64,000 nucleotides of DNA, taken from Allgaiera indica. GTDB taxonomy: Bacteria > Pseudomonadota > Alphaproteobacteria > Rhodobacterales > Rhodobacteraceae. This document shows positions 17,431 through 25,150 of this stretch, in pieces. Under the pieces are notes generated by a model, which saw only the letters and a program-made list of their open reading frames with translations, did not search any database and was not told the origin of the DNA. Numbering within the stretch: the first letter of the stretch is position 1; each line of letters begins with the position of its first letter. The DNA lies in assembly GCF_900106675.1 (NCBI RefSeq), contig NZ_FNOB01000008.1, forward strand, positions 141,350-205,349, read 5' to 3'. Made by a program: the position numbers and the translations under genes.

Positions 17431-17482
17431 GCTCACACCAAGCGAATGCCTGCGCCGCGATTTGACCTGTGCGGCGCCACTT

Positions 17483-17513
17483 GCCCCGTCCTGACCCCAG
17501 GCCGGGGCCTTTT
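17483..17513 (+). terminator. Probable intrinsic terminator after ccrM
   Basis: GCCCCG (17483-17488) pairs with CGGGGC (17503-17508) and is followed by CTTTTC. It could serve ccrM; the convergent cardiolipin synthase ends at 17534. Confidence 0.45.
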
Positions 17514-17533
17514 CGGTCCGGCACCACCCGACC

Positions 17534-18985
17534 TTAAAGCACCGGCGCGAAGATCCGCGCGGCCAGCGCTGCGTTGCTTAGCCAGAATCCCATCTCGTCA
17601 AGCCGCCGTCTGACCGGCCGCGCCCGCGCCATGTCGGCGCTCAGCATCGCCTCCACCTCGGCGGCGAAATCGCTGTCGAAGACCAGGGCGGAGGATTCGA
17701 AATTCAGCCGGCAAGAGCGGTTGTCCAGGTTGTGGCTGCCGATCGCCGCGAATTCGTCGTCGATCAACAGTACCTTCTGATGCAGGAACCCGTCCTCTTC
17801 GGGATAGCGCAGAAGCTTGACCCCGGCGCGGCGGACCTCGTCGAAATAAGCGTGCCCGGCCAGCCAGACCAGCCAATGATCGCGCTTTTCGGGCAACAGC
17901 AGGCGCACGTCGAGACCCCGCAACGCCGCCAGCTTCAGCGCCGTCAGCACGTCGCCGTCAGGCACGAAATAAGGCGAGGCGATCCAGACCCGTTCCCGCG
18001 CCGCGCCGATCGCGTTCGAGAAATACAGGCTGCCGGTCTCGAACCGGTCCGCGGGTCCTGTCGACATCACCAGAATGCGCCGATCGTCCTTGGTGGGTGC
18101 AGGCCTCCAGCTCAGCACCAGCTTGTTGCCCGACGACCACAGCCAGTCTTCCGCGAACGCCAGCTGCAGCTGGGCGACGGCCGGGCCGTCGATGCGCAGG
18201 TGGGTATCGCGCCAGGCGCCCATCTGTTTGCTGTGGCCCAGGTATTCCTCACCCAGATTGTGGCCACCGACGAAGCCTATGTTGCCGTCGACGACCACGA
18301 TCTTGCGATGATTGCGGAAGTTCACCTGAAACCGGCTGCGTGCCTGACGCAGCGCGTGGAAGTTGCGGATATCGATGCCGGCGTCGCGCAGATCTTGCAG
18401 GAATTTCTTGCTCAGGCCGCTCGACCCGATCGAATCGTACAGCACATGCACCGCCACCCCGGCCTTCACCCGCGCCTTCAGCAAGGCCGCCAGCTCGCGG
18501 CCCAGGGCGTCGTCGCGGATCGTGTAGAACTGGACCAGGACATAGGATTGCGCCGCCTCGACGGCCTGGAAGATCGCGTCGAACGTGGCGGCGCCGTCGA
18601 TCAGCAGCCGTGTGGAATTGCCGCCGACCGAAGGGAAGCCGGCCAGACGCTCGAACCCGGAGATGCGGCTGGCAAGCGGGCTGTCGCTGGGGATGTCGGG
18701 GTCGTTGGCATGTTTGTTGCCCTCGCGCCGCAGCGTCGCGATCACCTCGGACATGGCGCGGCGCATGCGGATATAGCCGGGATAGCGGGCATGGCCGAAG
18801 AACAGGAAGGCAGGCACCGCGAAATGCGGCGTGGCGATCAGGAAGACCACCCACCCCACGGCGCCCTGCGGCGTGCGCGCCGTGCGGATCGCGCGGAACA
18901 CGAAATAGATCGCGACCAGCTGGATGAGGCCGAGAACCAGAAACAGCGGTGTCGGATGCGCCAGGTTGTAAAGCAGAAGCTCCAT
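17534..18985 (-). CDS. cls: Cardiolipin synthase (phospholipase D family)
   Basis: 483 residues. Two N-terminal membrane segments (about 10-30 and 42-64, PLD nuclease N-terminal type) are followed by two HxK(x4)D catalytic motifs: H226/K228/D233 in NHRKIVVVD and H402/K404/D409 in HQKVLLIDD. It joins two phosphatidylglycerols to cardiolipin at the inner membrane. The start codon ATG shares its A with the stop of the AlkB-like gene upstream (TGATG), so translation is coupled. Upstream in-frame sequence belongs to the alkB gene and is not used. Confidence 0.92.
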   Translation of the reverse strand: MELLLYNLAHPTPLFLVLGLIQLVAIYFVFRAIRTARTPQGAVGWVVFLIATPHFAVPAFLFFGHARYPGYIRMRRAMSEVIATLRREGNKHANDPDIPSDSPLASRISGFERLAGFPSVGGNSTRLLIDGAATFDAIFQAVEAAQSYVLVQFYTIRDDALGRELAALLKARVKAGVAVHVLYDSIGSSGLSKKFLQDLRDAGIDIRNFHALRQARSRFQVNFRNHRKIVVVDGNIGFVGGHNLGEEYLGHSKQMGAWRDTHLRIDGPAVAQLQLAFAEDWLWSSGNKLVLSWRPAPTKDDRRILVMSTGPADRFETGSLYFSNAIGAARERVWIASPYFVPDGDVLTALKLAALRGLDVRLLLPEKRDHWLVWLAGHAYFDEVRRAGVKLLRYPEEDGFLHQKVLLIDDEFAAIGSHNLDNRSCRLNFESSALVFDSDFAAEVEAMLSADMARARPVRRRLDEMGFWLSNAALAARIFAPVL

Positions 18986-20139
18986 CAGCTGGCCCCGCGC
19001 GGCATCGGGTTGGTACCCTTGTTGTAGGGTGTCCAGTCCGAAACCTCGGGGTAATAGCTGCGCCGCCAGGCGCGCACCCGCGGGTTCATCCGGCGTCGCC
19101 ACAGCGGCGGGATCATGGCCAGCGCGGTCATCGCCGGATAGCCGAAGGGCAATTGCGGGGCCTCTTCCGGCGGATAGGTCTGCAGCAGCGGAAAGCGGCG
19201 ATCGGGCTTGTAATGGTGGTCCGAATGGCGCTGCAGGTTGATCAACAGCCAGTTCGAGGCCCGATGCGCCGCGTTCCAGCTGTGGCGGGGTAGCACATGC
19301 TCATAACGCCCCTGCCCCTGATGGCGCCGGGTCAGCCCATAGTGTTCGATGTAATTCACCAGCTCCAGCTGCCAGATCGCCACCAGCGCCTGCCACAGAA
19401 ACAGCAGCAGCCCCAGCCAGCCCCCAAGAACCAGCGCCAGCGCCAGCATGACCACCTGCAGCGCGCCGTAGCGCCAGAACGGGTTCGACGGATGCCAGAC
19501 CGGGCGCCCGGCCCGCGCCAGCATCGCCCGTTCCGCGCGCCAGGCGGAGGCCGGGCATTGGCGCAACACGCGGGCGAAGAAGCGGTGGAAACCCTCGTTG
19601 TAGCGCGCCGTCACCGGATCGCGCGGTGTGCCGACATACAGGTGATGCACCCGCAGATGCTCTGACCGGAAATGACTGTAAAGCACGCTGGCCAGCAAGA
19701 TATCGGCCAGCCAGCGTTCGATCCGGGGCTGTTGATGCATCAGCTCATGGCTGTAGTTGATGCCGATTGTACCCGACATCACCCCCATGCCGAAGAACAG
19801 CACGACCGTTTCCAGCCCGCTCAGATGGCCCATATGGGTGACATACCAGATGCCGCCGAACAGGGCGGTCAGCTGGATCGGCACCCAGATCAAGGTGATG
19901 AGACGATACCAGAACAGCCGCGTCTCGGGCGTGGCGGGATCGGCGTTTTCCAGGTTCAGCCCGGTCAGCGCGTCAAGCAGCGAAAACATCCCCCAGGTGT
20001 AGAACGGCATCACCGCAACCCAGAGCCCGCCCTGCACAACCCCCAGCCAGATCAGCGGCACCATGCCCAGCGACAACCAGAACGGCAGCGCGTTGCGCAG
20101 CTTCAAGATCTGATCCGCCTGGCCCGCCGCCGGTTCCAT
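18985..20139 (-). CDS. alkB: AlkB-like membrane fatty-acid/alkane hydroxylase
   Basis: 384 residues from ATG 20139 (AGGGGA before it). Multiple membrane segments and the eight-histidine set of the AlkB family are present: HELMH (131-135), EHLRVHH (160-166) and HSDHH about residue 305, plus NYIEHYGL. The family uses a diiron centre to hydroxylate terminal methyl groups of alkanes or similar chains. No rubredoxin or rubredoxin reductase lies nearby. Coupling to cls suggests a lipid-linked role, such as hydroxylation of a membrane lipid or fatty chain, rather than a hydrocarbon-degradation operon; that is inference. Symbol by family only. Confidence 0.85.
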   Translation of the reverse strand: MEPAAGQADQILKLRNALPFWLSLGMVPLIWLGVVQGGLWVAVMPFYTWGMFSLLDALTGLNLENADPATPETRLFWYRLITLIWVPIQLTALFGGIWYVTHMGHLSGLETVVLFFGMGVMSGTIGINYSHELMHQQPRIERWLADILLASVLYSHFRSEHLRVHHLYVGTPRDPVTARYNEGFHRFFARVLRQCPASAWRAERAMLARAGRPVWHPSNPFWRYGALQVVMLALALVLGGWLGLLLFLWQALVAIWQLELVNYIEHYGLTRRHQGQGRYEHVLPRHSWNAAHRASNWLLINLQRHSDHHYKPDRRFPLLQTYPPEEAPQLPFGYPAMTALAMIPPLWRRRMNPRVRAWRRSYYPEVSDWTPYNKGTNPMPRGAS

Positions 20140-20192
20140 CTTGTCCCCTTTCGCCCCTAGGGCACCACTATAGCGTCGCGCCGCGCCTGCGC

Positions 20193-21248
20193 TCAATTTT
20201 CCACAAGCGCGCGGGCCGCGTCGTGCGCCTTGCGCATCACCGTGGGCAGCGCGCCGGGGCTGAACTTCGGCCCCGGCACAAGGGTTCCGCGCCGGGGCGT
20301 CGCATCCGCTGGAAGCCGGGCGGCCAGAACCGTCAGGATCAGGTGGAAATGCGTGAAGGTATGGCGCACCTCGCCCGCCGGCCGCCATTCGGCCTCGGCC
20401 GGCGGGGCGGGATCGGGGGCCTCGGCCCAATCGCTGCCGGGCCAGCCCAGCATGCCGCCCAGAAGCCCCCGCGCGGGGCGTTCCTCCAGCAGCCAGGCGC
20501 CATCGTCGCGGCGCGCCACATAGGTGTAGCCGCGCCGCGTGGGCTTTGGCGGCTTCGCGCTCTTGCGCGGCAGATCGCCCTGAACCCCCGCGCCGCGCGC
20601 CTTGCAAAACCCCTCTAGCGGACAGAGCGCGCAGGCGGGATTGCGCGGCGTGCAGATCGTCGCGCCCAGATCCATCATCGCCTGGGCGAAATCGCCGGGC
20701 CGGGCCTCGGGCGTCAGCCGCGCCGCCAGGCGCGCCAGCTCCGGCTTCGAGCCGGGCATCGGTGCCTCGACCCGGTCAAGCCGCGCCACGACACGCTCGA
20801 CATTGCCGTCCACCACCGTCGCGGGGCGATCGAAGGCGATCGCCGCGATCGCGGCGGCAGTATAGGGGCCGATCCCCGGCAAGGCGCGCAACCCGTCCGG
20901 CGTATCTGGGAAATCTCCGCCCAGATCCCCCGCCACCACGCGGGCGCATTTCAGCAAGTTGCGGGCGCGGGCGTAATAGCCAAGACCTGCCCATTCGGCC
21001 ATCACCTCGGCATCCGCAGCCGCCGCCAGCGCGCCGACATCCGGCCAACGCCCGGTGAAGCGGCGGAAATAGTCGCGCACCGCCGCCACCGTGGTCTGTT
21101 GCAGCATCACCTCGGACAGCCAGACGCGGTAAGGGTCGGGGCGGATACCTGCGGCGCGTTCGGCCGGACCCACGCGCCAGGGCATCACCCGCGCGTGACT
21201 GTCGTACCAACTCAGCAGCGCCGCCGCTTCGGCCTTTCCATCGCGCAA
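20193..21248 (-). CDS. mutY: A/G-specific adenine DNA glycosylase
   Basis: 351 residues. The start is a TTG at 21248, supported by GGGAGG 7 nt upstream; no better in-frame ATG precedes the conserved LLSWYDSHARVMPWR. The helix-hairpin-helix LPGIGPYTAAAI is followed by the [4Fe-4S] ligand set C-x6-C-x2-C-x5-C (CTPRNPACALCPLEGFC) and a C-terminal Nudix-like 8-oxoG recognition domain (about 225-340). It excises adenine opposite 8-oxoguanine. It is divergent from the DUF721-dsbA genes, an order typical of the group. Confidence 0.96.
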   Translation of the reverse strand: MRDGKAEAAALLSWYDSHARVMPWRVGPAERAAGIRPDPYRVWLSEVMLQQTTVAAVRDYFRRFTGRWPDVGALAAAADAEVMAEWAGLGYYARARNLLKCARVVAGDLGGDFPDTPDGLRALPGIGPYTAAAIAAIAFDRPATVVDGNVERVVARLDRVEAPMPGSKPELARLAARLTPEARPGDFAQAMMDLGATICTPRNPACALCPLEGFCKARGAGVQGDLPRKSAKPPKPTRRGYTYVARRDDGAWLLEERPARGLLGGMLGWPGSDWAEAPDPAPPAEAEWRPAGEVRHTFTHFHLILTVLAARLPADATPRRGTLVPGPKFSPGALPTVMRKAHDAARALVEN

Positions 21249-21331
21249 AATTACGCCTCCCTCGATTCATCTTGCTGGTTCTTGGCCCCAGGCGCTTTAC
21301 AATACGGGTTGGAATGGAGATTGACAGCCGG

Positions 21332-21850
21332 ATGAGCAAACGCCCCTCTCCCCCGTCCCGCCGGATGCGCGGGTTCGAGCCGGCCTCGGGCCTGCTGAAG
21401 GAGCGGATTCGCAAGGCCGGCGAAAGCCGCGGCTTCGCGGTGACCCGGCTGTTGACCCACTGGGCCGAAATCGCGGGCGAAGAGATCGCCGGCATGGCCC
21501 GCCCGGTCAAGGTCAGCTATCCGCGCGACGGCTTCGGCGCGACGCTGACCTTGCTGACCACCGGCGCCCAGGCCCCTATCGTCGAGATGAAGAAGGACGT
21601 GATTCGCGAACGCGTGAACGCCTGTTACGGCTACGCCGCGATCAGCCGGGTCCATGTCACCCAGACCGCACCCACCGGTTTTGCCGAAGGGCAGGTCGAA
21701 TTTACCCATGCGCCCAAACCCGCACCTGCCCCGCCCTCGCCCGAAGTGCAGCGCAAGGCTGCCGAAGTTTCGGGCGCGATCACCGATGAGCGCCTGAGGG
21801 CGGCTCTTGAAGCCTTGGGACAAAACATCTTTACTCGGCCCCGAAAATAA
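21332..21850 (+). CDS. DUF721 (DciA-like) protein
   Basis: 172 residues from ATG 21332; ATGs at 21314 and 21272 are in frame, and the start is uncertain. The DUF721 core covers about residues 10-100 (RGFEPASGLLKERIRKAGES, then LTHWAEIAGEEIAGMARPVKV). The family includes DciA, the helicase-loader-like protein of bacteria lacking DnaC/DnaI, but the alphaproteobacterial members are only distantly related. The tail is Pro/Ala-rich. It is followed by dsbA after 13 bp and lies opposite mutY. Function here is not demonstrated. Confidence 0.85.
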   Translation: MSKRPSPPSRRMRGFEPASGLLKERIRKAGESRGFAVTRLLTHWAEIAGEEIAGMARPVKVSYPRDGFGATLTLLTTGAQAPIVEMKKDVIRERVNACYGYAAISRVHVTQTAPTGFAEGQVEFTHAPKPAPAPPSPEVQRKAAEVSGAITDERLRAALEALGQNIFTRPRK

Positions 21851-21863
21851 AAGAGGCATTGTC

Positions 21864-22565
21864 ATGTTGAAGTCACTCCCGAGCACACTGCGCGCCGCCC
21901 TGCTGGTCGTCGGCGCCCTGATGTGGGCCGGTACCGTCGCCACCGCCGCCCAGGCCGACACCGGCCAGACCAAGGTGGCGCAATCCGAGGCCACGCAGAA
22001 TGGCGCCGCCGCCAAGGCCGATGCCAAGGCCAAGCTGCCCGCCGTGCCGGATTATTCCGAAGGCAACCCCAATGCACCGATCCATGTGATCGAATACGGG
22101 GCCTTCACCTGCCCGCATTGCGCGGAATTCCACGCCACCGTCTATCCGAAGCTGAAGAAGAACTACATCGACACCGGCAAGGTGAAGTTCACCTTCCGCG
22201 CCTTCTTCTTCAACCGCTATGGTCTGTGGGCCGACATGATCGCCCGCTGCGGCGGCGAGCAGCGTTTCTTCGGCATCGCCGACATGCTTTACGACCAGCA
22301 GCCCGACTGGGTCGGCGCGGGATCGCCCGAAAAGGTGATCGCCAAGCTCAAGACCATCGGGCGCAGCGCCGGGCTGACCGACGGGCAGATGGACCAATGC
22401 CTGAAGGACGGGCCGATGGCGCAGGCGATGGTGGCCAAGTTCCAGAAGGAAAGCGCGGCCGACAAGATCGACGGCACGCCGACCTTCATGATCAACGGGA
22501 AGAAATATTCCAACATGGATTACGCTGCCTTCTCGAAGATCCTCGACGGGCTGCTGAAGAAGTAA
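21864..22565 (+). CDS. DsbA-family periplasmic thiol-disulfide oxidoreductase
   Basis: 233 residues. A signal peptide of about 30 residues is followed by a low-complexity linker and a thioredoxin fold with inserted helical domain (Thioredoxin_4 type). The active site is CPHC (83-86) in GAFTCPHCAEF, and the cis-Pro is in GTPTFMING. It most likely oxidises or isomerises periplasmic thiols. It starts 13 bp after the DUF721 gene and lies 5 bp before the CoA transferase, so all three are probably one operon. Confidence 0.92.
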   Translation: MLKSLPSTLRAALLVVGALMWAGTVATAAQADTGQTKVAQSEATQNGAAAKADAKAKLPAVPDYSEGNPNAPIHVIEYGAFTCPHCAEFHATVYPKLKKNYIDTGKVKFTFRAFFFNRYGLWADMIARCGGEQRFFGIADMLYDQQPDWVGAGSPEKVIAKLKTIGRSAGLTDGQMDQCLKDGPMAQAMVAKFQKESAADKIDGTPTFMINGKKYSNMDYAAFSKILDGLLKK

Positions 22566-22570
22566 GGGTG

Positions 22571-23695
22571 ATGGCAGCACCCCTGGAAGGCGTCCGCGTC
22601 ATCGAGATGGCGCGCATCCTGGCCGGTCCCTGGGCCGGCCAGACCCTTTCCGACCTTGGCGCCGAGGTCATCAAGGTCGAGGCCCCCGAAGGCGACGACA
22701 CGCGCCGCTGGGGCCCGCCGTTCATCGAGCGTGACGGCGACCGCTCGGCCGCCTATTACCATGCGGCCAACCGCGGCAAGCGGTCGGTCACCATCGACTT
22801 CCGCACCCCCGAGGGGCAGGAACAGGTGCGCCGCCTGGTGGCCGATGCCGATGTGGTGATCGAGAATTTCAAGGTCGGGGGGTTGGCCAAATACGGGCTG
22901 GATTATGACAGCCTGCGCCGGGTGAACCCGCGGTTGATCTACTGCTCGGTCACCGGTTTCGGCCAGACCGGGCCCTATGCCCATCGGGCTGGGTATGATT
23001 TCATCATTCAGGGCATGTCGGGGCTGATGAGCATCACCGGCGAACCCGGCGGTCAGCCGCAGAAGGTGGGCGTCGCGGTCACCGACATCTTCACCGGGAT
23101 CTATGCCGCCACGGCGGTTCTGGCAGCACTGCATCAGCGCGGCACGACGGGCGAGGGCCAGCATATCGACATGGCACTGCTTGATGTGGCCACCGCGATC
23201 ATGGCCAACCAGGCGCTGAACTATTTCGCCACCGACAAGGCGCCGCCGATGATGGGCAACGCCCATGTCAACCTGGCGCCCTATGCGGTCTATGATTGCG
23301 CCGACGGCTGGATCATCATCGCCACCGGCAACGACGCGCAATACCGGCGCCTCTGCGCCGTGCTGGGCCTCGACGACATGGCCGAGGCGCCAGAGTTCCG
23401 CACCAATGCCGACCGTCTGGGCAACCGCGCCGATCTGACCCGCCGCATCACCGAAGCCACCCTGCGCTGGACCAAGTCGGATCTTCTGGCCGCGTGCGAG
23501 GCCCAAGGCATCCCGGCGGGGCCGATCAATGATCTGGCCGAGGTATTCGAGGATCCGCAGATCAAGGCGCGGCAGATGAAGGTGGAACTGGACGGCATCC
23601 CCGGCGTGCGCTCTCCCTTCCGCTTCTCGGGGGCGGATCTGAACCTGACCCGCCCCTCGCCGAAGCTGGGCGAGGATCAGGACCTGCTGGACTGA
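22571..23695 (+). CDS. Family III CoA transferase (CaiB/BaiF type)
   Basis: 374 residues. It opens PLEGVRVIEMARILAGPWAGQ with the later DLGAEVIKVE, the standard N-terminus of the family. The catalytic Asp lies in the GQHIDMALLDV block (about residue 198-204). It transfers CoA between acyl carboxylates. The substrate is not predictable and no CoA-linked pathway gene lies nearby; it follows dsbA by 5 bp, which looks like chance operon membership. The stop at 23695 is 55 bp from the convergent sulfotransferase gene; nothing lies between. Confidence 0.9.
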   Translation: MAAPLEGVRVIEMARILAGPWAGQTLSDLGAEVIKVEAPEGDDTRRWGPPFIERDGDRSAAYYHAANRGKRSVTIDFRTPEGQEQVRRLVADADVVIENFKVGGLAKYGLDYDSLRRVNPRLIYCSVTGFGQTGPYAHRAGYDFIIQGMSGLMSITGEPGGQPQKVGVAVTDIFTGIYAATAVLAALHQRGTTGEGQHIDMALLDVATAIMANQALNYFATDKAPPMMGNAHVNLAPYAVYDCADGWIIIATGNDAQYRRLCAVLGLDDMAEAPEFRTNADRLGNRADLTRRITEATLRWTKSDLLAACEAQGIPAGPINDLAEVFEDPQIKARQMKVELDGIPGVRSPFRFSGADLNLTRPSPKLGEDQDLLD

Positions 23696-23749
23696 CCGCG
23701 GCCCCTGGGGCACGCCGCGCCCAGGCCGCAAGCGGGGCCTGCGCCGGGC

Positions 23750-25141
23750 CTAGCCCCGCCATGGCCCCCAGCCGAAGGACATGTAGTCGCGCTGATAGGC
23801 GTCTCGCGTCGCTGCCTCGACCTCGTCGTCGTAGATCTCGGTCAGGGCAAAGGGCGGATCCTCGGCGGCGGGCAGCGGGGGGCAGTCGATGCCCAGCTCG
23901 GCGCTCAGATAGGCCAGGCCCTCGGGCAGGCGTTCCTCTCGCAGCACCAGATCGGGGCCCTGGAACCGGGCGAAGCCCTGCAACAACGCCGCCTGGCTGG
24001 CCCAGGCGCCGTTGATGCGCAGCCCGGTCTGGCCGGCCAGGTTCTTCTTCAGAAACGACAGGAACGAAAGGAACCCCGCGCGCAGTTCGGCGCGATCGGC
24101 GCCGGCATCGGGCGCGGCCACCTGATAGCGGCGCAGCGCCGCGCGGGTATCGCGCCGCGCCGGATCCAGAACCTGCGCACAATAGGCCGCATGGGCGCGG
24201 GCCACGGGATGGCGCAGCACGGTGAAGCTGCGGTGCCCCGGATGGCGCCGCTTCCATTGCCGCAGCGCCTTCTGGGTGAAGCCGCCGACCAGCCCCTGCC
24301 CCACGCTATCCAGCCAGGCCAGCATCTGCGCCTCCGGACCCGCCTGAACGGGCATGTAAAGCAGCCCGACCTCGGCCCCTGCGTGGAACCCTGGCACCGC
24401 CGGGCCGCGCCGGGGTTCGAAATTCGGCGTCCGCGACAGGTTGAACCGGTCGAGGCGGGTCAGCGCGGCCTCCATTTCCTCGGGGTTCTCGACCTTCTCG
24501 GACAGGGGTTCGGGGTTTTGCTTCTTCAGCTTGTCGGAAATGCCCTCGATCCGCTCATCGCGGCCCAGGAACTTCGCCAACCCGTTCAGCACCTCGACAT
24601 CACCGATATCCTCGTAGTCGATGTAGAACGCCGTCTGGCCAGAGACCTGCAGCGCATGCATGATCTCGATCTGAAAGGCCTGGATCTGTTCCAGATGCGC
24701 CTCGAATGCCGGCGCGTCGAAATGCACCCTGGCCTGGCGTTGATGCTTGACGTTGGTCAGCTTCCACTGCCCGGTCTGTTTGGCGATCGCCAGCGAGACA
24801 TAGCTTTCCACCGGATTGCGCGTCAGCACCACCTTGGCGCAGCGCGGATCGGCCATCACATGTTCCAGCACCCGCGGGTCGTGGTCGTGGAAAAACCGAA
24901 ACCCCGGCAGCGCATCGCTGCGCGCCACCATCCGGCGCAGCAACTCCAGCGGGTCGGCCTCGCGCTGCGTCAGATCCATGTCGAACAGCTCGGACTGGTT
25001 CTTGTGGCCGACGAAGGTGGGGTTGAACACCTCTCCCAGGCAGGCAAGCGTGCCGAATTCGTTGAGATTGGCCTCCAGAAAGTTCGACCCCGTCCGCATC
25101 TCGGCCAGGACCACGAAAAGATCGAAAGGCTTTTGCGGCAT
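23750..25141 (-). CDS. Two-domain sulfotransferase (Stf0/NodH-like N-half, second sulfotransferase-like C-half)
   Basis: 463 residues. The N-terminal half (about 1-230) opens LFVVLAEMRTGSNFLEANLN, the 5'-phosphosulfate loop of Stf0/NodH sulfotransferases, with a 3'-phosphate site at VVLTRNPVESYVSLAIA. The C-terminal half (about 255-463) has a second 3'-phosphate-type motif, FTVLRHPVARAHAAYCAQV, but its phosphosulfate loop is not obvious. It would move sulfate from PAPS to a carbohydrate hydroxyl. It is the last gene of a five-gene unit (galU, two glycosyltransferases, a GT14-type enzyme, this gene), 9 nt after the GT14-type gene. Acceptor unknown; whether both halves are active is uncertain. 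Confidence 0.8.
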   Translation of the reverse strand: MPQKPFDLFVVLAEMRTGSNFLEANLNEFGTLACLGEVFNPTFVGHKNQSELFDMDLTQREADPLELLRRMVARSDALPGFRFFHDHDPRVLEHVMADPRCAKVVLTRNPVESYVSLAIAKQTGQWKLTNVKHQRQARVHFDAPAFEAHLEQIQAFQIEIMHALQVSGQTAFYIDYEDIGDVEVLNGLAKFLGRDERIEGISDKLKKQNPEPLSEKVENPEEMEAALTRLDRFNLSRTPNFEPRRGPAVPGFHAGAEVGLLYMPVQAGPEAQMLAWLDSVGQGLVGGFTQKALRQWKRRHPGHRSFTVLRHPVARAHAAYCAQVLDPARRDTRAALRRYQVAAPDAGADRAELRAGFLSFLSFLKKNLAGQTGLRINGAWASQAALLQGFARFQGPDLVLREERLPEGLAYLSAELGIDCPPLPAAEDPPFALTEIYDDEVEAATRDAYQRDYMSFGWGPWRG

Positions 25142-25150
25142 CTCGCGGGC

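Noticed and set aside
18985..20607. 540-residue frame extending the AlkB-like protein into mutY
   Set aside because: Only the part from 20139 has membrane segments and histidine motifs, and a good ribosome-binding site precedes it.
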